Assembly (NCBI RefSeq): GCF_002975405.1
Contig: NZ_PCPS01000006.1
Span: 104,372 to 168,371 of the forward strand
DNA length: 64,000 nt
Source: Arthrobacter sp. MYb229
Lineage (GTDB): Bacteria > Actinomycetota > Actinomycetes > Actinomycetales > Micrococcaceae
Direction: 5' to 3'
Shown: positions 37,953 to 46,952 of the stretch, piece after piece
Layout of the letters: every line of letters starts with the position of its first letter
How positions within the stretch are numbered: the first letter of the stretch is position 1
Made by a program: the position numbers and the translations under genes
Notes under the pieces: model-generated
Told to the model about the DNA's origin: nothing
The model's input: the letters and a program-made list of their open reading frames with translations, nothing else
The model's database searches: none

Positions 37953-39200
37953 TCAGGCGCCGATGAGAACCGCGCGCTTGGCCAATTCCTTCAGCGTGCT
38001 CCCCGGTTCGCGGAGCATCGCCGGGGTAATTTCGGTGCGGGAGGCGAGCAGCTTGCGCGCGGCGATGTGGTCCGCCGGTGAATTAACCGACTCCACCGCG
38101 GTGAGCACTCCCTTGCGGAAGAGCGCGACCGAATACTTGCCGGCCCGCATTTCGCCGAGCACGAGCGGAGTATCCTCCGGGTGCGCAAGCCCTGCGATCT
38201 GGAGCCGCAACGCTCCCTGCGTGCTCCAGAACCAGGGCAGCGCGGCGTACTCGCCGGATCCGGTCGCGATCACTTCGGCCAGTGCTTTGGCCTGGTCGGT
38301 GGCGTTCTGCACCGATTCCAGGCGCGTCCGCGATCCGCTGAAGGCGTTGGGGAACCAGGCGCAGTCGCCGATGGCGTAGACCCCGGCGGCGCTGGTGCGC
38401 AGCGCGGCGTCCACGGTGATTCCGTTTTCGGTGTGAATCCCGGAGGCTTGGGCCAGCTCGATATTGGGCAGCACTCCGATGCCATAGACCACCAGATCAG
38501 CATCGTATTCGTCGCCGGTGCTCGATCCGACCACCAGGGAATTGCCCGTGGCACGGATTTCGCGCACACCCTCGCCGAGCCGCAGATCGATGCCGTTGTC
38601 CCGGTGGGTCTGGGCAAACCAGTCCGACAGGCAGGTGGACACCGCGCGGCCCATCGGCCGCTGCGCGAATTCGAGCACCGTGACGGCGAGCCCGCGGGCT
38701 CGCGCCGCCGCAGCGAATTCGAGGCCGATGAATCCGGCGCCGATCACCACCACCTGCCGCGCGCGGCCCAACGCCTGTTGCAGCTGTTGCGCGTCAGCCA
38801 AGGTCCGCAGCCCCAGCACGCCGGGAAGTTCCGCCCCCGGGCAGGCCAGCTGCCGGTTGCGTGCCCCGGTGGCGAACACCAGATGCGCATAGCCCAGCGT
38901 GCTTCCGTCGCTGAGCGCCACGCTGCGTCGTACGGTGTCCACGCTAAGCACGGTGAGACCGCTGCGCAGCTCGATGTTCTGCTCCGCGAAGAAGCTGGCC
39001 GCCCGCAGCGGCAGCGGCTCGGGGGCCGGGCCTTGGGTGAGGAAGTCCTTGGACAGCGGCGGACGCTGGTAGGGCAGTGCCCGGTCATCGTCCACGATGC
39101 TGATCTCGCCCTGGTACCCCTGCGCGCGCAGCGAGTCGGCGAGCTGGATTCCCGCTTGCCCGCCGCCGATGATCACGACGCGTTCGTTGATTGCACCCAC
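37953..39200 (-). CDS. Ferredoxin reductase of the P450 system
   Basis: 415 aa, putidaredoxin/rhodocoxin reductase type. FAD-binding IGGGQAG (11-17), NAD-binding VVIGAGFIGLEFA near 151, and the C-terminal FAD motif YAIGDCAWFPN. It should pass electrons from NADH to the [2Fe-2S] ferredoxin encoded 5 bp upstream, which then reduces the P450. The GTG start is assumed. Stop-to-start spacing shows tight co-transcription with the ferredoxin and P450 genes. Confidence 0.88.
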   Translation of the reverse strand: MGAINERVVIIGGGQAGIQLADSLRAQGYQGEISIVDDDRALPYQRPPLSKDFLTQGPAPEPLPLRAASFFAEQNIELRSGLTVLSVDTVRRSVALSDGSTLGYAHLVFATGARNRQLACPGAELPGVLGLRTLADAQQLQQALGRARQVVVIGAGFIGLEFAAAARARGLAVTVLEFAQRPMGRAVSTCLSDWFAQTHRDNGIDLRLGEGVREIRATGNSLVVGSSTGDEYDADLVVYGIGVLPNIELAQASGIHTENGITVDAALRTSAAGVYAIGDCAWFPNAFSGSRTRLESVQNATDQAKALAEVIATGSGEYAALPWFWSTQGALRLQIAGLAHPEDTPLVLGEMRAGKYSVALFRKGVLTAVESVNSPADHIAARKLLASRTEITPAMLREPGSTLKELAKRAVLIGA

Positions 39201-39205
39201 GGGCC

Positions 39206-39529
39206 CTAGACCTGTTCGTTCGGTACGCTTACGCGAATCCGCGCGAGCTTGGCGGACATCTTCACCTGGCAGCCCAGCCGGCTGTATTCGGTGCGGGCTG
39301 CGGTGGTGCAGTCGAGCATTTCCTCTTCGTCCTCGCCGATCTCATCGAGTTCGGCAGAGAATTCCGGGTCGACGTAGACGTGGCAGGTCGCGCACATGGC
39401 TTGACCGCCGCATTCGCCGACGATTCCGGCCACACCATTGCTGACCGCGGCGCGCATCAAGGTGGTGCCTTCGGAGACCTCGATCTCGGTAGCTGACTGG
39501 TCCGATTGTGAAAAAATGATGGTAGGCAC
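39206..39529 (-). CDS. [2Fe-2S] ferredoxin, putidaredoxin type
   Basis: 107 aa. Cluster ligands Cys40, Cys46, Cys49 and Cys87 in the C-x5-C-x2-C-x37-C spacing of adrenodoxin/putidaredoxin-type ferredoxins (GECGGQAMCATCH ... RLGCQVK). GTG 39529 begins PTIIFSQ; the longer reading frame upstream overlaps the P450 gene. It carries single electrons from the reductase encoded just downstream to the P450 encoded just upstream. Confidence 0.92.
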   Translation of the reverse strand: MPTIIFSQSDQSATEIEVSEGTTLMRAAVSNGVAGIVGECGGQAMCATCHVYVDPEFSAELDEIGEDEEEMLDCTTAARTEYSRLGCQVKMSAKLARIRVSVPNEQV

Positions 39530-39585
39530 GGGGGCTCGCTTTCGTACTGGAATAGTTGGTGGAAATTCGGGAGATGCGGCGCGGA

Positions 39586-40863
39586 CTAGCTGTCCCAGAG
39601 CACCGGCATCTTGGTCATGCCGCGGAAGACCCATCCGGCGTCGACGCTCGCATTGGCCGGATCCAATCGCAGGTTCGGCAGGCGTCTGAAGACAGTTGGC
39701 AGGGCGATCTGGGCGACCTGTGCGCGGGCGATCCAAGTGCCGGCGCAGAAGTGCACGCCACCGCCGAAGGCCAAGTGGGCTTTTTTCGGACGGAAGATGT
39801 TGAAGGACTCCGGATCATCGAACACCTGCGGGTCGCGGTTCGCGGCACCAAGCACGACCCCCAGTCGGGCCCCCTGGGGTAGAGCAATGCCCTCGAGCAC
39901 CAGATCACGTGTGGTTTCCCGGGGGTACATGCCGATCGGTGCCACCCAGCGCACGGATTCCTCGAAAGCCTTGGAATAAAGCGCATCGTCATTCTGCACC
40001 GCGTGTCGCTGGTCCGGGTGATTCAGCAGGGCCCAGACGGTAGTTGCCAGCACGTCGCGTGGCTCGTTCAGCCCGCCGCCGATGGTCATTTTCAGGTTTG
40101 CGCGGATCGCTTCCAATGGAATCGGCATCGAAGCGAGCCCGGAGAGCAGCGAATGATCCGGATTTTTCGCCAGGTAGGGAAGCATTTCCGCGATGGCGGC
40201 GTCGACCTCGGCGGAGGACTCGGCGGATTTAGCCCAGATCGCCGGGTCGTCCGCGTAATTTCCGGTGCCGTCGATCATGCTCTGGCTCCAGCGCTGCATG
40301 TCTTGCTGGCTGGCGTTGTGGAATCCGCAGATCAGACGCAAGTTTTCCGCGGTGTACGGGGCCGCATAGTCCCAGACGAAGTCGGCGCCGGGCCCCTTGG
40401 CCTGCAGCTCGTTCAGATACTTGTCGTTGTTGGCGGCAAAGATCTCATTCCAGTGGTTCTTGATGGTTGCCGGACGCAGGGTCTTGCCATAGGAGTCACG
40501 GTCGATCTGGTGTTCTGGATTGTCCTTGCGCAGCATCGAATGCCCCATGGAGCGCTTCATCAGGGATTCGCGTTCATTGGCGGTGAAATCTGCCTCGTTC
40601 TGTTCGATTTCATGTGCGGCCGCGTAAGAGGTGACCATATACCTGTTGACGGCGGGCACCCAGTGGATCGGAGCCTGCGCCCGCAGCTTCTGGTAGATGG
40701 GGAACGGATCGTCGTGCAAGTCGGCGATGGTGACCCAGTCCGCGCTAGGCGCTTCCGCTCCGGTCTCGCTGGACGGCCGGGCCTTCGCAGGTGAAATGCT
40801 GGAAGCCTCGGCGGCTGCCCCACTGAATGGGCAGCTGGCAGGTGCGTCGGTGGAAGTGCTCAT
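39586..40863 (-). CDS. Cytochrome P450 monooxygenase
   Basis: 425 aa class I bacterial P450. Heme-binding FGGGVHFCAG with Cys373, ExxR at Glu302-Arg305, and an I-helix that reads GGGLNEPRD (262-270). The usual acid-alcohol pair (A/G-G-x-D/E-T) is replaced by N-E-P-R-D, seen in some specialised catabolic P450s. The start is ATG 40863 after AGGAGC; the N-terminus is long and Ser/Ala-rich with no membrane anchor. It is first in an operon with ferredoxin, reductase and a (broken) MHS transporter, with a divergent LysR. Catabolic hydroxylation or demethylation of an imported aromatic acid is a reasonable guess; the substrate is unknown. Confidence 0.9.
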   Translation of the reverse strand: MSTSTDAPASCPFSGAAAEASSISPAKARPSSETGAEAPSADWVTIADLHDDPFPIYQKLRAQAPIHWVPAVNRYMVTSYAAAHEIEQNEADFTANERESLMKRSMGHSMLRKDNPEHQIDRDSYGKTLRPATIKNHWNEIFAANNDKYLNELQAKGPGADFVWDYAAPYTAENLRLICGFHNASQQDMQRWSQSMIDGTGNYADDPAIWAKSAESSAEVDAAIAEMLPYLAKNPDHSLLSGLASMPIPLEAIRANLKMTIGGGLNEPRDVLATTVWALLNHPDQRHAVQNDDALYSKAFEESVRWVAPIGMYPRETTRDLVLEGIALPQGARLGVVLGAANRDPQVFDDPESFNIFRPKKAHLAFGGGVHFCAGTWIARAQVAQIALPTVFRRLPNLRLDPANASVDAGWVFRGMTKMPVLWDS

Positions 40864-40977
40864 GGCTGGGCTCCTGTACGTGTTATGTTCCTGGCTTCCT
40901 CCAGTGTGCGACAAGCCACAATCGTCGGTAAACTGGTTTTATGTGAGCTGTATCCACGGTTTAGGCGAGGTTTTGAA

Positions 40978-41874
40978 ATGCGTTTTACCCTGCGGCAGCT
41001 CGAATGCCTGGTAGCGATCGGCGCGGCCGGATCGATAGCCGGCGCGGCGAAAAATTTATCGCTATCGGCTTCGGCGGTGACCGGGTCACTGAACGAGTTG
41101 GAGAAGATCTTCAATACCCAGCTGACGATCCGGCGCAAAGCCCATGGGGTGCAGCTCACTCCTGCCGGCAGCTACGTGCTGTCACAGGCGCGCAATCTCA
41201 TCGAAGGCGCCGAAGATCTGGAGCTAATGGCCAGTGGCGTGGGAGAGGTGCTGCGTGGGCGGGTAAAGATCGGCTGCTACTCGTCCTTGGCCCCCACCGT
41301 GCTCACCGAGCTCTTGGACGTGTATGGCCAGCTGCACCCTCAGGTGCAGCTGGACTTCTATGCGGGAACGCAGCAACGCATCAACGAGATGTTGTTGGCC
41401 GGCGAACTGGATTTGGCCTTGGTCTACGATTTTTCGCTCGATGCCGGGCTGGAGCGGACCAAGCTCTTTTCCACCGAGCCCTCGCTGGTGCTGCCGGCAG
41501 GCCACGCTTTGGCCGGTGAACAGAAGGTTGCCTTGGCGGAGCTCGTCGCAGAGCCGATGATCCTGCTGGACGTGCCGCCTAGCCGAGAGCATACAGAAAT
41601 GGTGTTCAAAGCCGCGGGGCTGACTCCCTGGATCAGGTATCGCACCACCGACTTCGAAGTCACCCGCTCGATGGTGGGGCGGGGGATGGGCTACGCGATT
41701 TTGGTGCAGAGACCCGCTTCTGATCTGACCTACGAAGGGCGGAGGTTGGTGACCAAGCGAATTCACCCGGCGGTTCGAAGGGTCGGGGTCTCGATGGTGT
41801 ACGGAGCCGGGGTCAGGCTCTCCCTCGCGGCCGTTGCCATGCGGGATCTTGCCGTGCAGATCCATGCACTTTAA
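40978..41874 (+). CDS. LysR-family regulator divergent from the P450 operon
   Basis: 298 aa, starting MRFTLRQLECLVAIGAAGS, with complete helix-turn-helix (about 1-60) and effector domain. It is a paralogue of the LysR at 43487-44437: both share RRKAHGV at the end of the DNA-binding domain and an MVGRG(M/L)GY segment late in the effector domain. Likely activates the divergent P450-ferredoxin-reductase-transporter operon in response to the substrate. A copy of GGTAAACT lies upstream (40927-40934), also found before the paralogue. Confidence 0.85.
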   Translation: MRFTLRQLECLVAIGAAGSIAGAAKNLSLSASAVTGSLNELEKIFNTQLTIRRKAHGVQLTPAGSYVLSQARNLIEGAEDLELMASGVGEVLRGRVKIGCYSSLAPTVLTELLDVYGQLHPQVQLDFYAGTQQRINEMLLAGELDLALVYDFSLDAGLERTKLFSTEPSLVLPAGHALAGEQKVALAELVAEPMILLDVPPSREHTEMVFKAAGLTPWIRYRTTDFEVTRSMVGRGMGYAILVQRPASDLTYEGRRLVTKRIHPAVRRVGVSMVYGAGVRLSLAAVAMRDLAVQIHAL

Positions 41875-41890
41875 GCACCACGGGCACGGC

Positions 41891-41933
41891 AATGCCCCGG
41901 CAGGAAACCCATTTGGTTTCTTGCCGGGGCATT
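41891..41933. terminator. Terminator between convergent LysR and MHS genes
   Basis: AATGCCCCGGCA pairs with TGCCGGGGCATT and is extended by an inner GGAAACC/GGTTTCT stem around a 5-nt loop. It lies between the LysR stop and the convergent transporter stop and can serve both. Confidence 0.75.
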
Positions 41934-41952
41934 GCTGTATGCCAGGTGCCGT

Positions 41953-43353
41953 TTAGCGGTTGCTCAGATCCTTGGCAGGTTCTGCCACGCGCTTGTCGAA
42001 GACCAGCGCGCCGACTTCCTGTTCGGCCTGATTGCGGAAGGACAGGTCGATGCCTTTCCGATCGCGGATCATCGAGACTGCGATCAGCGAGATCGCCACC
42101 ACGATCAGCAGGTAGGTGGCCACCGCGTTCGTCCCGCCGGTCGCTTGCACCAGCGCCTGGGCGATGGTCGGGGCGAAAGCGCCGCCGACGATCGCGCCGA
42201 TCGCGTAGGAGATCGACACACCGGAGAAGCGCACCGAGGCGGGGAACATTTCGGAGTACAGCGCCGACTGGGCGCCGTAGGTCAGCCCCAGCCCGATGCC
42301 GAAGATGCCGAAGGCCAGGTAGAGCAGGCCCAGCGACCCGGTGTTGACCAGCGCGAAGACCGGGAACATCGACAGTCCCAGAATCACGAAGCCTACCTGG
42401 TAGGTGCGCACGCGGCCCAGCACGTCGGCCAGCAGTCCGGCGATCATCGTGAAGATCAGCCAGATTGCGGCCCCGAAGACCACCGCGATGAGCACGTCGG
42501 TGCGTTCCAGACCGATTGGCCCATCCGGGTCGGTGGTGTAGGACTGGAAAAAGCCGCCGGTGGTCATGTAGCCGGCCGCGTTGTTGCCCGCGAATACCAA
42601 TGCCGCGACGACAACCAGACGCCAGTGCTTGCGGAACAGCTCGAGGATCGGCACCTTGGTCTGCGCCTTCTGCTCGGCGATCTCTTCGAAGACCGGGGAC
42701 TCGTCGACCGCGCGGCGCACGAAGTAGCCCACGGCGATCAGCACGATGGAGGCCAGGAACGGCACGCGCCAACCCCACTGCACGAATTCTTCGCCCGGGG
42801 AGATGACGCCGGTCATCAGCGCCATGGTGCCCGAGGCGAGCAGCATGCCCAGCGGCACGCCGATCTGCGGGTAGGAACCGGCACGTCCGCGATGGGTATC
42901 GGGTGCGTGCTCGACGGCCATCAGGACCGCGCCGCCCCATTCGCCGCCGGCGGAGATGCCCTGCAGGATGCGCAGCGACAGCAGCAGGATCGGCGCCAGG
43001 ATGCCTGCGGTCTCGTAGGTTGGCAGCACGCCGATGAGCATCGTCGCGGCGCCCATGAGGCTCAGCGTAAGCACCAGCATCGCCCGGCGGCCGATCTTGT
43101 CGCCGTAGTGCCCGGCGAGGAACGCACCCAGCGGGCGGAAGAGGAAGGACAGGCCCACCGAGGCGAAGGAGATCAGCAGGCCAATTTCCTTGCCGGCCGG
43201 TTCGAAGAACAGCTGGCTGAAGACCAGGCCGGCTGCGGTGGCGTAGATGAAGAAGTCGTACCATTCAACGGTGGTGCCGATGATGGTGGCAAAAGCGACG
43301 CGCCGTTGATTGGACTTGGCGCTCCGTCCTGCGATGTTTGCGGTGTTACCCAT
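41953..43353 (-). CDS. MHS-type MFS metabolite transporter
   Basis: 466 aa with 12 predicted helices, metabolite:H+ symporter (ShiA/KgtP-like) family. TVEWYDFFIYATAAG in helix 1 and GHYGDKIGRRAMLV in loop 2-3 are signature regions. It is a close paralogue of the frameshifted copy at 36502-37903 along its whole length and is intact. ATG 43353 follows GAGGAG. It diverges from a LysR gene (43487) that probably regulates it. Aromatic or dicarboxylic acids are typical substrates; the actual one is unknown. Confidence 0.88.
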   Translation of the reverse strand: MGNTANIAGRSAKSNQRRVAFATIIGTTVEWYDFFIYATAAGLVFSQLFFEPAGKEIGLLISFASVGLSFLFRPLGAFLAGHYGDKIGRRAMLVLTLSLMGAATMLIGVLPTYETAGILAPILLLSLRILQGISAGGEWGGAVLMAVEHAPDTHRGRAGSYPQIGVPLGMLLASGTMALMTGVISPGEEFVQWGWRVPFLASIVLIAVGYFVRRAVDESPVFEEIAEQKAQTKVPILELFRKHWRLVVVAALVFAGNNAAGYMTTGGFFQSYTTDPDGPIGLERTDVLIAVVFGAAIWLIFTMIAGLLADVLGRVRTYQVGFVILGLSMFPVFALVNTGSLGLLYLAFGIFGIGLGLTYGAQSALYSEMFPASVRFSGVSISYAIGAIVGGAFAPTIAQALVQATGGTNAVATYLLIVVAISLIAVSMIRDRKGIDLSFRNQAEQEVGALVFDKRVAEPAKDLSNR

Positions 43354-43439
43354 GGTGCTCCTCGCTGAGCTGCGCTGGCCCCAAAAACCAGTACTGCGTG
43401 AGTTGTAAGTCACTACAGTGTCGCACCGCACAAACCTTA

Positions 43440-43480
43440 GGTAAACTTCAAAGATCTGCAGAACTATTGAAGGTAGACTT
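43440..43480. promoter_or_regulatory. Candidate LysR operator (direct and inverted repeats)
   Basis: GGTAAACTT (43440-43448) and GGTAGACTT (43472-43480) are direct repeats 32 bp apart, about three helical turns, and overlap an inverted pair ACTTCAA/TTGAAGG (43445-43451, 43467-43473). They lie in the divergent region, ending 6 bp before the LysR ATG. GGTAAACT recurs upstream of the paralogous LysR at 40927. Assignment to LysR is inference. Confidence 0.4.
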
Positions 43481-43486
43481 AACTGT

Positions 43487-44437
43487 ATGCCGAAGTTCAC
43501 CCTGCGCCATCTGGAAATCATTGCCGAATTGCCCGAACATGCCACCCTAGGCTCGGCCGCCAGCGAGCTGAGGATTTCCGAATCGGCCTTGTCCCAATCG
43601 ATTACCGCAATCGAAAAAATCGCCGGCGAACCGTTGTGCCTGCGCCGCAAGGCCCATGGCGTTTCGATGACCGCCTCGGGGGAGTACTTCGCATCGATGG
43701 CGCGAAAAATCATTGCCCAGGTCGATGAGCTGCAGGCGACCTTTCCGCACCAGGAGGGAAAGCTGCGCGGTCCGGTGCGTTTTGGCTGCTTCGCCTCGCT
43801 CTCACCCCATGTGGTCCCCGCGCTGCTCGAGGGATTTCCCCGGGTGCACCCGGAGCTGGACGTCAGCGTGCGCGTGGGCACCCACGAGGAACTGATCCCG
43901 GCGCTGAACTCCGGGGACCTCGACGTTGCCTTCGTCTACGACCTGTTGCTGCCGCAAGAGATGAATAAGCAGGTCATCTACGAGACCGAGATGCAGGTGG
44001 TGCTGCACCCCGAGCACCCGCTGGCGCGCCTTGAGCGGCCACTGGAATTAAGCGATCTCGTGACGGAACCGTTGATCATGTACCAGTCGGTGCCGAGCAC
44101 CGAATACACCATGCAGCTTTTTGCGGCGCGCGGGCTGGTGCCGAAGATCACCGCCTCGGTGCCGCAGATGATTCTGGTCAACGCGATGGTTGGCCGCGGG
44201 TTGGGCTACGGGCTGCTGATGTCACGGCCGAACAATGCCGAGCTATCGCTCGAGGGGCGCAAACTGGCAATTCGCCGGCTCAACCCGCCGAATTATCCCA
44301 GCGCCGTCGTGGCGATCTGGCCGCGCAAGGCGCAGCTCTCGGCGCGGGTGCTCGCCCTGATCGACTTTGCCATTACCGCGATGAACGAGTCCTGGCAGCG
44401 TGCGCAACCGGAGAACCAGAGCTCTGCCGGCAATTAG
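43487..44437 (+). CDS. LysR-family regulator divergent from MHS transporter
   Basis: 316 aa, MPKFTLRHLEIIAELPEHATL, with full helix-turn-helix and effector domain and a polar C-terminal tail. It is paralogous to the LysR at 40978-41874 (shared RRKAHGV and MVGRGLGYG). Probably activates the divergent transporter gene in response to its substrate. The two LysR-transporter units look like a duplicated module. Confidence 0.85.
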   Translation: MPKFTLRHLEIIAELPEHATLGSAASELRISESALSQSITAIEKIAGEPLCLRRKAHGVSMTASGEYFASMARKIIAQVDELQATFPHQEGKLRGPVRFGCFASLSPHVVPALLEGFPRVHPELDVSVRVGTHEELIPALNSGDLDVAFVYDLLLPQEMNKQVIYETEMQVVLHPEHPLARLERPLELSDLVTEPLIMYQSVPSTEYTMQLFAARGLVPKITASVPQMILVNAMVGRGLGYGLLMSRPNNAELSLEGRKLAIRRLNPPNYPSAVVAIWPRKAQLSARVLALIDFAITAMNESWQRAQPENQSSAGN

Positions 44438-44593
44438 CCCGAATCGGCAAAAACCCATCGCACCAAGCCAACGGCCGAACCGCCGCAGAGCGTGGATTCT
44501 TGCCCCGACGGGCACTATCGCCGGGGCCTGCGGCTGGGCATAATGGGAAGCATCCGAAGCACACACGACTTTTCAAGGCGAAGGGCTAAGGAA

Positions 44594-44950
44594 ATGATTG
44601 GCACATGGCAGGCCATGGTCATCGACTGCGAGGATCCCAGCGCGTTGGCCACATTCTATGAGCAGCTGCTGGGCATGATCCGGCTCGACGATGAGCCGGA
44701 CTGGGTGAGCATCGGCGACGCACCGGACCGTCCCGGACTGGCTTTCCAGGCGGTCAGCCCCTATGTGGCCCCCGAATGGCCGGGGCATCTGCACCCGCAG
44801 CAGGCGCATCTCGATGTCAAGGTCAAGGATCTGGATCTCGCCGAGCAGCAGGTACTCGCCCTCGGTGCCGCGCTCACCGGTGAAGGCTCGAAGACCTTCC
44901 GCGTGTATTTGGACCCGCAGCAGCATCCGTTCTGCCTGGTGAGCTGGTAA
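44594..44950 (+). CDS. VOC (glyoxalase-like) family protein
   Basis: 118 aa single glyoxalase/bleomycin-resistance-fold domain, beginning MIGTWQAMVIDCEDPSALATFY and ending PFCLVSW, the usual actinobacterial glyoxalase-like form. Putative metal or ligand residues include HLDVKVKD in the second half. ATG 44594 follows AAGGAA; the frame extends upstream without coding character. Function unknown. Confidence 0.8.
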   Translation: MIGTWQAMVIDCEDPSALATFYEQLLGMIRLDDEPDWVSIGDAPDRPGLAFQAVSPYVAPEWPGHLHPQQAHLDVKVKDLDLAEQQVLALGAALTGEGSKTFRVYLDPQQHPFCLVSW

Positions 44951-44966
44951 GCCGCGCGGGTTTTGC

Positions 44967-45608
44967 CTAGCCCCAGTGCGCAAAGGCGATCTTTGCCGCC
45001 TGCAATCTGGAGCTGACTGACAACTTGCCCATCACCCGGGATACGTGGGTTTTCACCGTCGTTTCCCCGATGCCCAAGCGCGCGGCGATCTGCGGGTTGC
45101 TCAATCCCGCACCGAGGCCGGCCAGCACCTCCAATTCCCGGTCGGTGAGGGTCTCGGGTAGCGGGGGCGGCACCGGGTGCGGGTCCAGTGCCGCCATCGC
45201 CTGCGCCACGACGCGGGAAGTCACCTCGGGGTCCAGCACCGAACAGCCGCGCGCGGTCGTTTTCACCCCGTCGAGGATTTGCGTCGGCGTGGAACTTTTC
45301 AACAGGAACCCGTGCGCGCCGGCCTGCAGCGCACCGAAGAGGTAGGCGTCATCGTCGAAGGTGGTCAGCACGAGCACGCGGGCCAATCCGGCGGAGCTGA
45401 TTTCGGCTGTCGCCGCGACCCCATCGAGGATCGGCATGCGCAGATCCATGAGCACCACGTCGGGGCGCAGCGCCCGCGCCATGCTCACCGCCTGCCGGCC
45501 GTCGGCCGCCTCGCCGAGGACTTCAATGGACGAGTCGGCCTCGAGAACCAGCCGGATCCCCATGCGCACCGTGGAATGATCGTCGACGATCAAGATTTTG
45601 ACGCTCAT
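44967..45608 (-). CDS. NarL/LuxR-type response regulator
   Basis: 213 aa. Receiver domain (1-120) with acidic pocket DD (9-10), phospho-acceptor Asp55 (VLMDLRMP) and the conserved Lys in LLKSSTP; then a LuxR helix-turn-helix (about 145-205, LTDREVLEVLAGLG-like and GETTVKTHVSRVMGKL). Its ATG overlaps the stop of the histidine kinase gene (ATGA), so the two are a cognate pair. Confidence 0.9.
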   Translation of the reverse strand: MSVKILIVDDHSTVRMGIRLVLEADSSIEVLGEAADGRQAVSMARALRPDVVLMDLRMPILDGVAATAEISSAGLARVLVLTTFDDDAYLFGALQAGAHGFLLKSSTPTQILDGVKTTARGCSVLDPEVTSRVVAQAMAALDPHPVPPPLPETLTDRELEVLAGLGAGLSNPQIAARLGIGETTVKTHVSRVMGKLSVSSRLQAAKIAFAHWG

Positions 45609-46843
45609 CTCATGCGGCTCCCCTGCTGGATTTCCGGGACGGTGGGGAATTCGCACCGCGTCCAGAATGTGCTGCCGCTGCCAAATTCGCAGTGCCCGCC
45701 CAGGGCCTGCACGCGGGCACGGATATTATTCAGCCCGCTGCCTGCTCCGCCAGCGCTAGGGGCGCCGGCCGAATCGGGCGCGTCGCGCAGCGGATTGCTG
45801 GACTGCACCACCAGGGCCGCCGGCGCCTGGAGCAGCTCCAGGTGCAGCGCGCTGCCCGGCGCATGCTTTGCGTGATTGACCAGCAGCTCGCGCACCGTCC
45901 GGTAGATCGCCGTCTGGGTCTGCTCGGCTACCAGGGCCAGGTCCGAATCCACGCCGGTGTCATAGCGGATTCGCTGCCCGGCCTGCTGGAAGGACTGCAC
46001 CAGTTCGGGCAGCCCGCTAAGGTCCGCGCGCAGGGCCGAGCTGCTGCCCGCGTGCAGCATCCGCACCATCGAGGTCATCTCCTGCAACCCGGCTACCGAT
46101 TCGGCACGGATGCTTTCCAGCGGGGCGCGCAGATCCGGCCGGCTGGTCACCGGCTCGCGTTCGAGCAGTGCGCCGCTGAGCAGCGCGATGGAGGACAGCC
46201 GTGCGGAAAGCACGTCGTGCATCTCCCGGGCCAGCGCGGTGCGTTCCTCGATATTCGACGCCCGATGCTCGGCCACCAACAGTTCCTCGCGATCCGCCGC
46301 GGCGGCGCCTACCGCGGCGGCCCGCGCCGATTCGCTGTGCGCCAGCTCCTTGGCGGTACGCACGTTCTCGGCCCAGAGCATCGGGGTGAAGAAGACAAAC
46401 CCGGCGATGAAGATCGCCAGCACCGCATCGGAGGTGGACCCGGTCTTCGCCCAGATGTACCCGGCCACGGTGAGCGTGACCAGGCTCAACACGATCAGCG
46501 TCCAGCGCCGCACCGGTGCGCCGGCCAGCAGGTAGATGGTGAATACGGATTCGAAGAGCAGGAAATACCCGCCGATGCTGCCCATCGCCAGCAGCAATGC
46601 CGCGAACAGCAGCAACCATAAGGCGCAGAGCGTGGGCATCCGGCGGCGCAGAAACAGCGGAGCCGTGCCAAGGGCCAGCACCGGGAACCACCATCCGGCC
46701 AGCGCAGCAAAACCCGCCAGCGGCGGATTGACCAGGTTTGCCAAGTGCAGCACGGAGGTGAGCAGCAAGTACATGCCTACGGTTTCGGGTTCCTGATCCC
46801 CGCTGCCCAGGCGGCGCAGCAGCTGCGCTAGTTTTCTTCTCAC
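45605..46843 (-). CDS. Two-component sensor histidine kinase (HisKA_3 type)
   Basis: 412 aa. Six or so N-terminal membrane helices (about 22-160) with no sizeable external domain, a short coiled stretch, the HisKA_3 dimerisation region with phospho-acceptor His209 (AREMHDVL), and a C-terminal ATPase domain with ELLVNHAKHA (N-box, His in place of the common Asn-x-x-KH/R) and GSGLNNIRARVQALGG. Membrane-embedded sensing, as in DesK-like kinases, is likely. GTG start assumed. A GAP-family membrane protein gene diverges 110 bp upstream and could be a target. Confidence 0.86.
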   Translation of the reverse strand: MRRKLAQLLRRLGSGDQEPETVGMYLLLTSVLHLANLVNPPLAGFAALAGWWFPVLALGTAPLFLRRRMPTLCALWLLLFAALLLAMGSIGGYFLLFESVFTIYLLAGAPVRRWTLIVLSLVTLTVAGYIWAKTGSTSDAVLAIFIAGFVFFTPMLWAENVRTAKELAHSESARAAAVGAAAADREELLVAEHRASNIEERTALAREMHDVLSARLSSIALLSGALLEREPVTSRPDLRAPLESIRAESVAGLQEMTSMVRMLHAGSSSALRADLSGLPELVQSFQQAGQRIRYDTGVDSDLALVAEQTQTAIYRTVRELLVNHAKHAPGSALHLELLQAPAALVVQSSNPLRDAPDSAGAPSAGGAGSGLNNIRARVQALGGHCEFGSGSTFWTRCEFPTVPEIQQGSRMR

Positions 46844-46952
46844 CCATTAAGCATGCCCGTTATTCCGGCCGCCTCGCGTCCTCCTAAAGTAGGAGGCCAG
46901 GTGGCCCGTTGCCCGATTTTCAAGCACGCCGCGAAGCCGCACAGTGAGAAGC

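Noticed and set aside
41932..43368. 478-codon open frame on the plus strand
   Set aside because: It is exactly antisense to the intact MHS transporter; the product is Asp/Gln/His-rich with no recognisable domain.
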